In this document: positions 53,261-62,645 of the stretch, in pieces
Layout: each line of letters begins with the position of its first letter
How positions within the stretch are numbered: the stretch's first letter is position 1
Assembly: GCF_030252425.1 (NCBI RefSeq)
Contig: NZ_CP126994.1
Coordinates: 806,001 to 870,000 of the forward strand
DNA length: 64,000 nucleotides
From: Acidisoma sp. PAMC 29798
GTDB taxonomy: Bacteria > Pseudomonadota > Alphaproteobacteria > Acetobacterales > Acetobacteraceae
Direction: 5' to 3'
Position numbers and translations under genes: made by a program
The notes under the pieces: model-generated
Database searches by the model: none
Seen by the model: only the letters and a program-made list of their open reading frames with translations
What the model was told of the DNA's origin: nothing

Positions 53261-54163
53261 TCACTTGAAGGCGCGGGGCATCCGGAAGGGCAGCATCAGT
53301 TGCGTCCAGGGGGCGGCGAAGCGCCCGAGGTCGACGCTCTCGTGAATCGCCTCGGCGCGCTGACCAAATAACTGAGTCCGGAGCACCGACCGCGCGTAGA
53401 AGGGCGCGTCCGTGAGAGTCCGCGCAACGGTGGCGGCGCTGGCCTCCGTGCGCGTGAAGCGCGGCAGCCGCCAGGCCGTGCGCGGCAAGGCGACCAGTGG
53501 CGGCGGTGCGATCGGCGTGACCGCACCATCGCGGGCGATATGGATGGCGATGCTGCGCTCGGCGCCGATGCGGGGAAAGGTGTCATAGAGGATCGCGGCA
53601 TCGCCGCCGGGCAGCGCGGCGCGGCACCAGTCCCAGCGGCGGAAGCCCGTTTCCAGCGGATCGTCGCCGTCATTGCTGTCGAGATAGCCGGTGCCCGACC
53701 AGCGCAGCGATGGCTGATCCAGCGTCACCTCCACCCGGGCGCGGGGCGCCATTGGCCGCCACCGATGCCGTCCGGCATCGTCGAGCGTCGCGGTACAACC
53801 CGTCACTGCCTCCGGCGTCACGCGTACTTCGCCCCGGATGGCGCGGGGCAGCGGCACGCTGGTCTCCCGGATCGCGATGATGAGGGTGTCGCCGTCCCAG
53901 CGCAGGCTGCTCGGCCCGATCGTGAGCGTGCTGGCATCGCGACGCACGGAGGCGCGACCGCGCTCGGTCATCGCCCAGCGACGGGTGCGGCCATAGAGCG
54001 CGACATTGAGCGCGGCATGGTCGAGCGGGTCGGCCATCGCGCCGCCCCGGCGCCGCCACGCGTAATAGGGCGAGAAGACGCTGCCCAGGAAGGCAATCAG
54101 CGTAATGCCATGCGCGCCGTCCTCGCTCAGGGCATCGATATACCACCAGACATAGCCATTCAG
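53261..54163 (-). CDS. crtC: Carotenoid 1,2-hydratase (CrtC), unusual start
   Basis: CrtC adds water to the 1,2 end of neurosporene/lycopene derivatives. The FLGSVFSPYYAW, LNVALYGRTRRWAMTERGRA and LETGFRRWDW stretches are characteristic. No ATG, GTG or TTG lies in frame between the end of crtD and the conserved region. The CTG at 54163 overlaps the crtD TGA as CTGA, mimicking the common ATGA coupling, and gives 300 residues. The first in-frame ATG (54037) would cut off the conserved FLGSVFSPYYAW block. Family-like residues (GPRFDGAVPLNGYVWWYIDALS) even begin slightly upstream of the CTG, within crtD. The product is clearly CrtC; only the start is open. Confidence 0.88.
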   Translation of the reverse strand: MNGYVWWYIDALSEDGAHGITLIAFLGSVFSPYYAWRRRGGAMADPLDHAALNVALYGRTRRWAMTERGRASVRRDASTLTIGPSSLRWDGDTLIIAIRETSVPLPRAIRGEVRVTPEAVTGCTATLDDAGRHRWRPMAPRARVEVTLDQPSLRWSGTGYLDSNDGDDPLETGFRRWDWCRAALPGGDAAILYDTFPRIGAERSIAIHIARDGAVTPIAPPPLVALPRTAWRLPRFTRTEASAATVARTLTDAPFYARSVLRTQLFGQRAEAIHESVDLGRFAAPWTQLMLPFRMPRAFK

Positions 54164-55650
54164 CGGGACCGCGCCGTCGAAGCGAGGTCCGCCATCAGGG
54201 CCGACGCCGCCTGCCGGCCCGAGAGCGCCGCCATCGGCACGCCCGGACCCGGATGGGTGCTGCCGCCCGCCAAATAGAGGCCCGGCAGCTTTGTCCGCGC
54301 CCCCGGACGGCGGAAGGACGCCGCCCAGCCATGGGCGTTCGGCCCGTACAAAGCCCCGCCCGTCGCTGGAAACAACGTCCCGAAGGTGGTCGGTCCGGTC
54401 GTTATCGTCGTCTGCGGGTCGATGCTGAGCGTCAGGCCGCAGCGGCGGAGCTGGAGCAGGGTCCGCTCTTGGCATTGCGCGATCTCCTCTCGGGTGGGTC
54501 GGCCGGCATCGCCGGTGGCGGGGGCATTGACGAGGCACAGCAGCCGCTCTGGCGCACCGGATGGAGCGATATCGGTAGCCGCTCGATCTTGGGCGCAGAC
54601 ATAGACCGTCGGCACGGTGGGCAGCCGCCCGCGCTTCAGGGCGTCGAATTCGGCGCGATAGTCGTCGGAAAAGAACACCGTGTGGCGCAGGAGCGGGAAG
54701 CCAGCCGGCACGGTCTGCATCGCCCAGGTGAGGGCGGAGAGAGACCGCGCTGGCGGCGGCGTCGGCGGCACGCCCGCGCCTAAGTCGCCAAAGAGGCCCG
54801 TCGCCACGGCGTTGCTGTCGCCGTTGCAAATGACGGCATCGGCGTCGATCTGCGCGCCATCCTCCATCACCACGCCGCTCGCCTTCCCACCCCGGCGCGT
54901 GATGCGGCCCACGCCGGCGCCGTATTGCAATCGCGCGCCGAGGCGTTCGGCGAGGGCCGCGAGTACCACAGCGAGGCGGTGCATCCCGCCTTCCACCATC
55001 CAAACGCCTTCGCTCTCGACATGCGCCACCAGCATGAGCGTGGCTGGCGAATCGTAAGGGGAGGAGCCGCAATAGGTCGCGTAGCGGCCAAAAAGCTGGC
55101 GCAGTCGCGGATCGCGGAAATGCTCTGCCAGCGCACGGTCGAGCGTCGTGAAGGGGCTGATGCCGATGAGGTCCCGCGCACCGGCCTTGGCGACGAGCCC
55201 GAGCACGCTCGGCCGGTCTTCGCGGATGAAGCTGCCGTCCAGCGTGCGCCAGATGCGGGCGGCGCGGGCGGCAAACGCCTCGAAGCCGCGCGCTTCGGCC
55301 GCGCCCGCGAATTGCCCGATCGCGGCAGCCGATTCGGCGCGATCGGCGAAGAGGTCGAGCCGGCTGCCATCGGCCCAGGCGTGGCGTGCCAGCACGCGGG
55401 CGGGGATGAGAGTGAGATGATCGCCCAGGCTGGCGCCGACGGCCGCGAAAATCTCCTCGAAGACCCATCGCATCGTGAAGACGGTGGGGCCGGCGTCGAT
55501 GCGGGCAGAGCCGACCGCCGCCTGACGCAGTTTGCCGCCTGGCGCAGCCTCCTTCTCGACGACCAGCACATCGAGCCCGCGCGCGGCCAGCAGGATGGCG
55601 GCCACCAAACCGCCCACGCCTGCTCCGATGACCACGACGCGTTCAGCCAT
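54160..55650 (-). CDS. crtD: Hydroxyneurosporene/methoxyneurosporene desaturase (CrtD)
   Basis: The 496-residue FAD-dependent carotenoid 3,4-desaturase starts at the ATG at 55650, with GAAGGG upstream; the longer frame to 55713 runs into the promoter. The dinucleotide-binding motif VVIGAGVGGLVAAI is at about 6-19, then VEKEAAPGGKLRQ. The C-terminal flavin motif GLYLAGGSTHPGPGVPMAALSGRQAA is at about 458-483. It acts with CrtC and CrtF in the spheroidene/spirilloxanthin branch. It is divergent from crtE across a 92-base shared promoter. Confidence 0.95.
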   Translation of the reverse strand: MAERVVVIGAGVGGLVAAILLAARGLDVLVVEKEAAPGGKLRQAAVGSARIDAGPTVFTMRWVFEEIFAAVGASLGDHLTLIPARVLARHAWADGSRLDLFADRAESAAAIGQFAGAAEARGFEAFAARAARIWRTLDGSFIREDRPSVLGLVAKAGARDLIGISPFTTLDRALAEHFRDPRLRQLFGRYATYCGSSPYDSPATLMLVAHVESEGVWMVEGGMHRLAVVLAALAERLGARLQYGAGVGRITRRGGKASGVVMEDGAQIDADAVICNGDSNAVATGLFGDLGAGVPPTPPPARSLSALTWAMQTVPAGFPLLRHTVFFSDDYRAEFDALKRGRLPTVPTVYVCAQDRAATDIAPSGAPERLLCLVNAPATGDAGRPTREEIAQCQERTLLQLRRCGLTLSIDPQTTITTGPTTFGTLFPATGGALYGPNAHGWAASFRRPGARTKLPGLYLAGGSTHPGPGVPMAALSGRQAASALMADLASTARSR

Positions 55651-55742
55651 CCAACACCCTTCAATTCCCTGTTGACGCCAACGTCCAATATAGTTGACAC
55701 TTGTAGATGACAAGTAAGATTGACACTTAGGAGGGGCTAGCC
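55651..55742. promoter_or_regulatory. crtD-crtE divergent promoter with repeated TTGACAC boxes
   Basis: TTGACACTT occurs at 55694-55702 and 55720-55728. Between them lies the perfect inverted repeat ACTTGT-agatg-ACAAGT (55699-55715). Three near-matches to the PpsR/CrtJ site TGT-N12-ACA, each with one mismatch, are at 55682-55699, 55695-55712 and 55708-55725. For crtD, TATATT at 55687-55692 (minus strand) is a good -10 box. AGGAGGGG (55729-55736) is the crtE ribosome binding site. This is likely a PpsR-type repressor region with overlapping sites. Confidence 0.5.
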
Positions 55743-56609
55743 ATGAAATCCCTACCTCGGATCGAAGGAGCGCTCCAGGACGCGCTCGCGACCGTGACGA
55801 CAGGCTGTCCCCCTGGCCTAGCCGCGGCCCTGCGCCATGCGGTGTTTCCCGGCGGCATGCGGGTGCGCCCGCGCCTGTGCCTGGCAGTCGCGCATGCCTG
55901 TGGCGCCGTCGATAGCCCCGTCGCCGAAGGGGCCGCAGCGGCGATCGAGCTGCTGCATTGCGGGTCCTTGGTGCATGACGATCTGCCGTGTTTCGACAAT
56001 GCCGCCATCCGCCGTGGCCTGCCCTCCGTCCATCAGAAATTCGGTGAACCTCTGGCCGTGCTGGCGGGTGACGGGCTGATTGTGCTCGCGGTCGAGACGC
56101 TGGTGCATGCCGCCGCCCATTCCCCAGACCTCGGGCAACTCTTGTTGCTGCTGACGCAGGCCGCCGGCATGCCGTCAGGCCTCATCGCCGGCCAGGCCTG
56201 GGAATCGGAACCCAAGGTGCCGCTCGTCGCGTATCAGCGGGCGAAGACAGCCTCGCTGTTCACATTCGCGACCATGTCCGGTGCGCTTGCCGCCGAAATG
56301 CCCGCAGAGCCCTGGCGCCTGCTGGGTGAGCGGCTGGGGGAGGCCTATCAGATCGCGGACGATCTGCGCGACATGGCGATGACCTCCGAGGAACTTGGCA
56401 AGCCTGCAGGCCAGGATGCGGCGCTGGGTCGCCCGAGCGCTGCCGCCCGGCATGGCATGGCGGGGGCCGTCGGCAAGGTCGAGGGTCTGGTGCGCAGTGC
56501 CATCGCCGCTGTGCCGCCTTGCCGCGAACCGGGGCTGCTCAAAACTCTCATTCTCGCCGAACTCGGCCGCCTGCTGCCGAAAGAGCTGGTTCTGCTCGCC
56601 GCCGCATGA
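55743..56609 (+). CDS. crtE: Geranylgeranyl diphosphate synthase
   Basis: The 288-residue prenyl transferase makes the C20 precursor of carotenoids and the phytyl/geranylgeranyl tail of bacteriochlorophyll. The first Asp-rich motif DDLPCFD is at residues 79-85, the second DDLRD at 206-210, and FPGGMRVRPRL near residue 35 gives the diphosphate-binding basic residues. AGGAGGGG lies six bases before the ATG. It overlaps crtF by ATGA and leads the long crtEF-bchCXYZ-puf series. Confidence 0.95.
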   Translation: MKSLPRIEGALQDALATVTTGCPPGLAAALRHAVFPGGMRVRPRLCLAVAHACGAVDSPVAEGAAAAIELLHCGSLVHDDLPCFDNAAIRRGLPSVHQKFGEPLAVLAGDGLIVLAVETLVHAAAHSPDLGQLLLLLTQAAGMPSGLIAGQAWESEPKVPLVAYQRAKTASLFTFATMSGALAAEMPAEPWRLLGERLGEAYQIADDLRDMAMTSEELGKPAGQDAALGRPSAAARHGMAGAVGKVEGLVRSAIAAVPPCREPGLLKTLILAELGRLLPKELVLLAAA

Positions 56610-57745
56610 GGATGCTCGCCTCCCCGATGGCGACCTCGCTGGCAGACTGGGCGCGCGATCGCATCGCGCGTGTGCAAGCGACCGAGGGGTTTCGCCGCGC
56701 TGCGGGGGCTTTTCCATTGACCCGTCCCGTCGCCCGATGGCGGGCACGGGCGCTGTTCGATCTGTGCGCGGGCTTCGTCTATTCGCAGGTGCTGCTGGCG
56801 ACCGTGCAGTTGCGGCTGCCGGAGCGGCTGATGGCGGGTCCGCGCTCGGCGGCGTCCCTGGCACTCGAACTCGACATGACCGAATCCGCGATGGAGCGGC
56901 TGCTCAATGCCGGGGCGTCGCTGCGGCTCATGGCGCGGCGCGGCCAGGATGCGGGCGGACGTGCGCTGTACGGGCTTGGCGCGCTGGGTGCGGCGCTGAT
57001 CGACAACCCTGGCGTCACGGCCATGATCGAGCATCACGGGATGCTGTATGACGATCTGCGCGATCCGGTGGCGCTGCTGCGGGGCGAGACGACGCAGACA
57101 TCCCTCGCCAATTACTGGCCCTATGCGAAGGGTGCGGGCGAGGGGGCGGCAACACCGGATGGTTATACGGCGCTGATGGCTGCCAGCCAGCGCTTCGTGT
57201 CGGCCGAGGTGCTCGGCATCTATCCTCTGCGCCGCCACCGGCATCTGCTGGATGTGGGCGGCGGTAACGGCGCCTTTCTCATGGCAGCGGGCGCCCATGC
57301 GCCGAACCTGCGCATGACGCTGTTCGATCTGCCGCCCGTGGCGCGCTTGGCGCGCGACGGTCTGGCCGCATCTCCGGTCGCCACGCGATGCGATGTCGTG
57401 GCGGGCGACTTCACCACCGAGTCGCTACCGACCGGCGCTGACCTGGTGAGCCTGGTGCGTGTTCTGCACGACCATGACGATGATGTCGCGCGCGTCTTGC
57501 TGCGCGCTATCCGTGTGGCCCTGCCGCCCGGCGGCACGCTGCTCATTGCCGAACCCATGGCGCAGACACGCGGTGCCGCGCCCGTGGGCGACGCCTATTT
57601 CGGATTCTACTTCCTCGCCATGGGTGGCGGCTGCGCCAGAACGCCCGCGCGGATCAAACAGATGCTGTTGGAGGCGGGCTTTTCGCAAACGCGCCTGCTG
57701 CGCGGGCGGATGCCCATGGTGGCGCGCGTCATGCTGGCCCAATAA
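56606..57745 (+). CDS. crtF: Demethylspheroidene O-methyltransferase (CrtF)
   Basis: The 379-residue SAM-dependent methyltransferase starts at the ATG that overlaps the crtE stop. An N-terminal dimerisation/winged-helix region (about 45-120) precedes the SAM motif LLDVGGGNGAF at about 215-225. DLPPV, the DFTTESLPTGADLVSLVRVLHDHDD catalytic region with its His, and LLIAEPM follow. It methylates the 1-hydroxyl group introduced by CrtC. The bchC promoter follows about 100 bases before the next gene. Confidence 0.94.
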   Translation: MRMLASPMATSLADWARDRIARVQATEGFRRAAGAFPLTRPVARWRARALFDLCAGFVYSQVLLATVQLRLPERLMAGPRSAASLALELDMTESAMERLLNAGASLRLMARRGQDAGGRALYGLGALGAALIDNPGVTAMIEHHGMLYDDLRDPVALLRGETTQTSLANYWPYAKGAGEGAATPDGYTALMAASQRFVSAEVLGIYPLRRHRHLLDVGGGNGAFLMAAGAHAPNLRMTLFDLPPVARLARDGLAASPVATRCDVVAGDFTTESLPTGADLVSLVRVLHDHDDDVARVLLRAIRVALPPGGTLLIAEPMAQTRGAAPVGDAYFGFYFLAMGGGCARTPARIKQMLLEAGFSQTRLLRGRMPMVARVMLAQ

Positions 57746-57746
57746 G

Positions 57747-57790
57747 TGTCTATTTAAGTTGACTCTAACTAGTGTAATGTTAACCTGACA
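57747..57790 (+). promoter_or_regulatory. Tandem PpsR/CrtJ-type sites upstream of bchC
   Basis: TGT-N12-ACA occurs exactly at 57773-57790, and TGT-N12-ACT, one base off, at 57747-57764. They are separated by 8 bases, the same tandem layout known for CrtJ/PpsR at Rhodobacter bchC promoters. The region is AT-rich and lies between crtF and bchC. Repression in the presence of oxygen is the expected role. No ppsR gene is inside this window. Confidence 0.7.
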
Positions 57791-57846
57791 TATAACGGCT
57801 GCCGGAGCGACACAGTCGCCGGCCGCAACCAGGGATGTGATCGACG

Positions 57847-58773
57847 ATGCAGACGGTTGCCGTGGTGATGGATGGTCCTGGCAAGGCAGCGCTTCGCACC
57901 GTCACGCTGACGGATCCGGGCGCGGAGGATGTCGTGGTCGATATCCACTGGACCAGCATCAGTGCCGGCACCGAGCGTCTGCTCTGGGCGGGCCAGATGC
58001 CAACTTTCCCTGGCATGGGCTATCCGCTGGTACCAGGCTACGAATCGGTGGGTCGTGTCGTCGATGCCGGCGCCGAGTCCGGTCTGCGGGGCGGCGAATT
58101 CGTCTTCGTGCCCGGCGCACGCTGCTTTACCGATGTGCGCGGCCTGTTCGGCGGTGCTGCGGCGCGGCTGGTGGTGCCCGGTGCGCGCGTCTCCACCATC
58201 GATGCCGATCTGGGTGAGCGTGGCGCGCTGCTGTCACTGGCCGCCACGGCCTATCACGCCCTCGCCGATGCGCCTCCGCCGGAACTCATTGTCGGCCACG
58301 GCATTCTTGGCCGGTTGCTGTCGCGCGTCACGGTCGCCCTTGGGCATCCTGCGCCCACGATCTGGGAAAACCAGGCGTGCCGCCGTGTCGGCACCGGCGT
58401 CATGGCCGAGGAAGATGACCCCCGGCGTGACTACACAACAATCTACGACGCGAGCGGTGACGCGACGATCCTCGATCGGCTCGTCGCGCGCCTCGGGCGT
58501 GGCGGCGAAATTGTGCTCGCGGGCTTCTACCATGCGCCGCTGAGTTTCACCTTTCCGCCCGCCTTCATGCGCGAGGCGCGGTTTCGCATCGCGGCCGAAT
58601 TCCGGCCTGCCGACCTTGCGGCTGTGCAGACGCTGATGGCGTCGGGCGCGCTCTCGCTTGATGATTTGATCACGCATCGTCGTCCGGCGCGGGAGGCGGA
58701 AGCCGCCTACGCCACGGCATTCGGTGATCCTGACTGCCTGAAGATGATTATGGATTGGAGAAGCCTGTCATGA
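57847..58773 (+). CDS. bchC: Bacteriochlorophyllide a dehydrogenase (BchC)
   Basis: The 308-residue enzyme oxidises the 3-hydroxyethyl group of bacteriochlorophyllide to acetyl, the last ring A modification. It is a medium-chain dehydrogenase fold protein: [43 protein letters not shown] and [13 protein letters not shown] are typical of BchC. It lacks the structural zinc lobe. AGGGATG precedes the ATG. Its stop overlaps the bchX start as ATGA. Confidence 0.95.
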   Translation: MQTVAVVMDGPGKAALRTVTLTDPGAEDVVVDIHWTSISAGTERLLWAGQMPTFPGMGYPLVPGYESVGRVVDAGAESGLRGGEFVFVPGARCFTDVRGLFGGAAARLVVPGARVSTIDADLGERGALLSLAATAYHALADAPPPELIVGHGILGRLLSRVTVALGHPAPTIWENQACRRVGTGVMAEEDDPRRDYTTIYDASGDATILDRLVARLGRGGEIVLAGFYHAPLSFTFPPAFMREARFRIAAEFRPADLAAVQTLMASGALSLDDLITHRRPAREAEAAYATAFGDPDCLKMIMDWRSLS

Positions 58774-59681
58774 CCGAGACCCAGATCATCGCCATCTACG
58801 GCAAGGGCGGAATCGGCAAGAGCTTTACGCTCGCCAATCTGTCCTACACCATGGCCGAGCACGGCAAGCGCGTTCTGCTCATCGGCTGCGATCCGAAGAG
58901 CGACACGACCTCGCTGCTCTTCGGCGGGCGGTCTTGCCCGACGATCATCGAGACATCGTCGCGCAAGAAGGCCGCCGGCGAAAAGGTTTCCATCGGTGAT
59001 GTCTGCTTCAAGCGGGATGGCGTTTTCGCCATGGAACTGGGCGGACCCGAAGTCGGTCGCGGCTGCGGCGGGCGCGGCATCATTCATGGCTTCGAGCTGC
59101 TCGAAAAGCTCGGCTTCCATGAATGGGGCTTCGACTACGTGCTGCTCGACTTCCTGGGCGACGTTGTTTGCGGCGGCTTCGGTCTGCCGATCGCCCGCGA
59201 CATGTGCCAGAAGGTGATCGTTGTCGGCTCCAACGATCTGCAATCCCTCTACGTCGCCAATAATGTCTGCTCGGCGGTCGACTACTTCGCCAAGCTCGGC
59301 GGCAATGTCGGCGTCGCTGGTCTCGTCATCAACAAGGATGACGGCACTGGGGAGGCCCAGGCCTTCGCCGATGCCGTTGGCATCCCGGTGCTCGCGGCCA
59401 TTCCCGCCAATGAGGACATTCGCCGCAAGAGCGCCAATTACGAAATCGTCGGCAGCATCGGATCGCCGTGGGAGCCGATGTTCGCAGCCCTCGCGAAGGA
59501 AGTGGACCTCGCGCCGCCGCGCAGGCCGCGTCCGCTGACGCAGGACGGGTTGCTCGCGCTGTTCAAGGGCGAAGCAGTTGGCCGGGGTGTGACGCTGCTT
59601 CCCGCGACGATGGAAGACATGGGCGGCCTGGCGGCTGCGGCCGCGCGCCCGTCACTCGAAGTCGTCTACGAGGGCGTATAG
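58770..59681 (+). CDS. bchX: Chlorophyllide a reductase iron protein BchX
   Basis: BchX is the NifH-like ATPase that passes electrons to BchY-BchZ for ring B reduction. The 303-residue product has the P-loop GKGGIGKS at 11-18, and the [4Fe-4S] cysteines lie in GRGCGGRG and VVCGGFGLP. The P-loop begins only ten residues from the start, so about 30 residues of N-terminal extension seen in many BchX proteins (around 330 residues) are missing. A TTG five codons upstream adds little. All catalytic parts are present. Confidence 0.96.
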   Translation: MTETQIIAIYGKGGIGKSFTLANLSYTMAEHGKRVLLIGCDPKSDTTSLLFGGRSCPTIIETSSRKKAAGEKVSIGDVCFKRDGVFAMELGGPEVGRGCGGRGIIHGFELLEKLGFHEWGFDYVLLDFLGDVVCGGFGLPIARDMCQKVIVVGSNDLQSLYVANNVCSAVDYFAKLGGNVGVAGLVINKDDGTGEAQAFADAVGIPVLAAIPANEDIRRKSANYEIVGSIGSPWEPMFAALAKEVDLAPPRRPRPLTQDGLLALFKGEAVGRGVTLLPATMEDMGGLAAAAARPSLEVVYEGV

Positions 59682-59683
59682 TG

Positions 59684-61144
59684 ATGGACGGCATGCAGGC
59701 GCCGATTCCGCCGGATACCGGCGACGGCTGCCACGGCGGCCGGGAGAGAATGGTTGCCGCCGCGACGGCCGCGGGCAAGGGCGAAGTGCTGGAGCGGCTG
59801 ATTGCGGATTATCCGCGTGGCCCGCATGACCAGCCGCAATCGATGTGCCCGGCCTTCGGCTCCTTGCGGGTGGGCCTGCGGATGCGACGCGTCGCGACCA
59901 TCCTCTGCGGCTCAGCCTGCTGCGTTTACGGGCTGACCTTTACCTCGCGCTTCTATGGGGCGCGGCGCAGCGTCGGCTATGTGCCGTTCAATTCTGAGAC
60001 GCTGGTGCGCGGTCAACTCTACGAGGATATCCGCGACGCGGTCTTCGAGACGGCGAAGGCAATCGACTACGACGCTGTCGTTGTCATCAATCTTTGCGTG
60101 CCGACTGCCTCCGGCGTGCCGCTGGACCTATTGCCGAAGCAGATCGATGGCGTGCGCATCATCGGCATCGATGTGCCGGGTTTCGGCGTGCCGACCCATG
60201 CCGAGGCCAAGGATGTGCTGGCGGGCGCGATGCTGCGCGCCGCCCGCACCGAGATCGAGGCCGGCCCCGTGCAGCGCCCGCGCGGCCCGCGTGGCGACCA
60301 GCCGACCGTCGCCCTCATCGGCGAATTGTTTCCGGCCGACCCCATGAGCATCGGCGGCCTGCTGGCGCCGATGGGCCTCGGCGTTGCGCCCAGCACGCCC
60401 GCGCGCGAATGGCGCGACCTGTACGGCGCGCTCGATTGCAGTGTGGCGGCGGCGGTGCATCCCTTCTACACGGCGTCGATCCGTGAGTTCGAGGCGGCAG
60501 GAAGGCCCGTTGTGGGCTCCGGCCCTGTGGGTGTCGCGGCGACGGATGCCTGGCTGACCGCCGTCGGCCGGGCGGCGGGTCTGCCGGACAGCCGCATCGA
60601 AGCGGCGCGCCAGGCCTGCCTGCCGGCGTTGGCCGGCGTGCTCGCGGCCAACCCGATCGACGCGCGCATCACCGTCTCGGGCTATGAGGGGTCCGAACTT
60701 CTGGTGGCGCGTCTGCTGATCGAGGCGGGTGCGGAAGTGCCCTATGTCGGCACGGCCTGCCCCCGCACGGCCTGGAATGAGGAAGACCGGGCCTGGCTGA
60801 TCGCGCACGGGGCGCATGTGCAGTTCCGCGCCTCGCTGGAGCAGGATCTCGCAGCGATGCGTGAAGTGAAGCCCGACCTCGCGATCGGCACCACGCCGGT
60901 GGTGCAGAAGGCGAAGGAGAACGGCATTCCTGCCGTGTATTTCACGAATATCATGTCCTCGCGGCCATTGTTCGGCATTCCCGGTGCGGCGGCCCTGGCG
61001 AGTTCGATCGCCGCCCAAACCCGTGGGCGGGAGCGCTTCGCCCGCATGGTGAGCTTCTTCGGCAGCACGCCAGACGCTGCGCCCGCGCCGCCGCCCGTCG
61101 CGCCCACGGCGATCAACAGCCTCGCCGCGTCGATGGGGACCTGA
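59684..61144 (+). CDS. bchY: Chlorophyllide a reductase subunit BchY
   Basis: The 486-residue NifD/BchN-like subunit starts at the ATG at 59684, two bases after bchX; an overlapping GTG at 59681 is possible. Cys ligands for the [4Fe-4S] cluster are visible in [11 protein letters not shown] (about 54), [10 protein letters not shown] (about 75) and [10 protein letters not shown] (about 133). It pairs with BchZ to form the catalytic heterotetramer reducing the C7-C8 bond of chlorophyllide a. The C-terminus is Ala/Pro-rich. Confidence 0.95.
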   Translation: MDGMQAPIPPDTGDGCHGGRERMVAAATAAGKGEVLERLIADYPRGPHDQPQSMCPAFGSLRVGLRMRRVATILCGSACCVYGLTFTSRFYGARRSVGYVPFNSETLVRGQLYEDIRDAVFETAKAIDYDAVVVINLCVPTASGVPLDLLPKQIDGVRIIGIDVPGFGVPTHAEAKDVLAGAMLRAARTEIEAGPVQRPRGPRGDQPTVALIGELFPADPMSIGGLLAPMGLGVAPSTPAREWRDLYGALDCSVAAAVHPFYTASIREFEAAGRPVVGSGPVGVAATDAWLTAVGRAAGLPDSRIEAARQACLPALAGVLAANPIDARITVSGYEGSELLVARLLIEAGAEVPYVGTACPRTAWNEEDRAWLIAHGAHVQFRASLEQDLAAMREVKPDLAIGTTPVVQKAKENGIPAVYFTNIMSSRPLFGIPGAAALASSIAAQTRGRERFARMVSFFGSTPDAAPAPPPVAPTAINSLAASMGT

Positions 61145-61146
61145 GC

Positions 61147-62610
61147 ATGTTGGTCATCGATCATGATCGCGCCGGCGGATATTGGGGCGCCGTTTATGTC
61201 TTTACCGCTCTGCGCGGCCTGCGCGTCATCATCGACGGTCCGGTCGGCTGCGAAAACCTGCCCGTCACCGCCGTGCTGCATTACACCGATGCGCTTCCGC
61301 CGCATGAGTTGCCAGTCTCAGTAACCGGTCTTTCCGAAGACCAGCTGTCACGCGATGGCACCGAGGAATCCATGAAGCAGGCGAACCGCGTCGGTGATCC
61401 GCGGATGCCCGGCGTCGTCGTTACCGGCAGCATCGCCGAGATGATCGGTGGCGGTGTCACGCCGGAAGGCTCAGGTCTGCACCGCTTCATTCCGCGCACG
61501 ATCGATGAGGATCAGTGGCAATGCGCCGATCGTGCGCTGTTCTGGCTGCATAGCCAGTTCGGCCAGAAGAAAGGCATCCGCGTCACCAAGAACAACAAGG
61601 AGCCGGCGAAGGCTGCGCCCGCCAAGCCGCTGGTCAATATCATCGGCGCGATCCACGGCACCTTCAACATGCCATCCGACCTCGCCGAGATCCGCCGTCT
61701 GGTCGAGGGGATCGGCTGCGAGGTCAACCTCGTCTATCCGATGGGTGCGCATCTTGATGACACACCGAAACTCGTCGATGCCGTCGCCAATATCTGCCTC
61801 TACCGCGAATTCGGCCGGATGTTGTGCGAGGAATTGGGCAAGCCCTTCCTGCAGGCGCCGATCGGCCTGTTTGCGACGACAAATTTCCTCCGCACCCTGG
61901 GCGAAATCGTCGGTGTCGATCCCGAACCCTTCATTGCACGCGAGAAGCAGGCGACGATCAAGCCGATCTGGGATCTGTGGCGCAGTGTGACGCAGGACTT
62001 CTTCGCGACCGCGAGCTTCGCCGTGGTGGCGACGGCCACCTACGAGCACGGACTACGCCAGTTCCTGACTGAGGAATTGGGCATTCCCTGCACTTTCGCC
62101 CATGCCCGCGTGGCCGGCGTAAAGCCGGACAATCAGGGCGTGCGCGCGGCGTTGAAGAAGAACCCGCCGGTGGTGCTGTTCGGTTCCAATAACGAGCGTA
62201 TTTACGCGGTCGAGCTTGGCCTGCGCTCGATCTATATTCCTGCGTCGTTTCCGGGTGCGATTATCCGCCGCGCCACGGGCACGCCCTTCATGGGCTATGC
62301 CGGCGCCACTTATATCGTTCAGGAGTTTTGCAACGCCCTGTTCGACATGCTGTTCAACATGCTGCCGCTTGGCCGCGACCTGGATCAGGTCGAGCCGACG
62401 CTGGCGCGCGGCGAGGCCGCACCCCCGGTCTGGGAACCGGAGGCGCGGGCCTTGTTCGACGATCATGTTGAGACCGAGCCGTTCCTCATCCGCATTTCAG
62501 CCGCCAAGCAGTTGCGAGAGCGGATCGAGAAAGATGCGCGGCGAGACGCGGAACCGTGCGTCACTGCTGCGCGCGTTGCGACCTCGCTGGCTGCGATGGC
62601 CATGTCGTGA
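61147..62610 (+). CDS. bchZ: Chlorophyllide a reductase subunit BchZ
   Basis: The 487-residue NifK/BchB-like subunit begins [19 protein letters not shown], with the cluster-ligand Cys in [11 protein letters not shown] at about 35. [14 protein letters not shown] and [14 protein letters not shown] are typical of BchZ. It starts 2 bases after bchY. Its 3' end often carries the puf promoter in related bacteria. Only 35 bases separate it from pufB, with no pufQ. Confidence 0.95.
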   Translation: MLVIDHDRAGGYWGAVYVFTALRGLRVIIDGPVGCENLPVTAVLHYTDALPPHELPVSVTGLSEDQLSRDGTEESMKQANRVGDPRMPGVVVTGSIAEMIGGGVTPEGSGLHRFIPRTIDEDQWQCADRALFWLHSQFGQKKGIRVTKNNKEPAKAAPAKPLVNIIGAIHGTFNMPSDLAEIRRLVEGIGCEVNLVYPMGAHLDDTPKLVDAVANICLYREFGRMLCEELGKPFLQAPIGLFATTNFLRTLGEIVGVDPEPFIAREKQATIKPIWDLWRSVTQDFFATASFAVVATATYEHGLRQFLTEELGIPCTFAHARVAGVKPDNQGVRAALKKNPPVVLFGSNNERIYAVELGLRSIYIPASFPGAIIRRATGTPFMGYAGATYIVQEFCNALFDMLFNMLPLGRDLDQVEPTLARGEAAPPVWEPEARALFDDHVETEPFLIRISAAKQLRERIEKDARRDAEPCVTAARVATSLAAMAMS

Positions 62611-62645
62611 CCAGCGATCAACCGACTTCATGAGGAGACAAAACC

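Noticed and set aside
53261-55468. A 735-codon minus-strand open frame covering crtC and most of crtD
   Set aside because: Only its last 300 or so codons read as CrtC; the rest is an Arg/Pro/Gly-rich out-of-frame reading of crtD, as expected in GC-rich DNA.
58770-62610. Nitrogenase-like genes as nif or dark-operative protochlorophyllide reductase
   Set aside because: The motifs and order match bchXYZ, chlorophyllide a reductase, between bchC and pufB.
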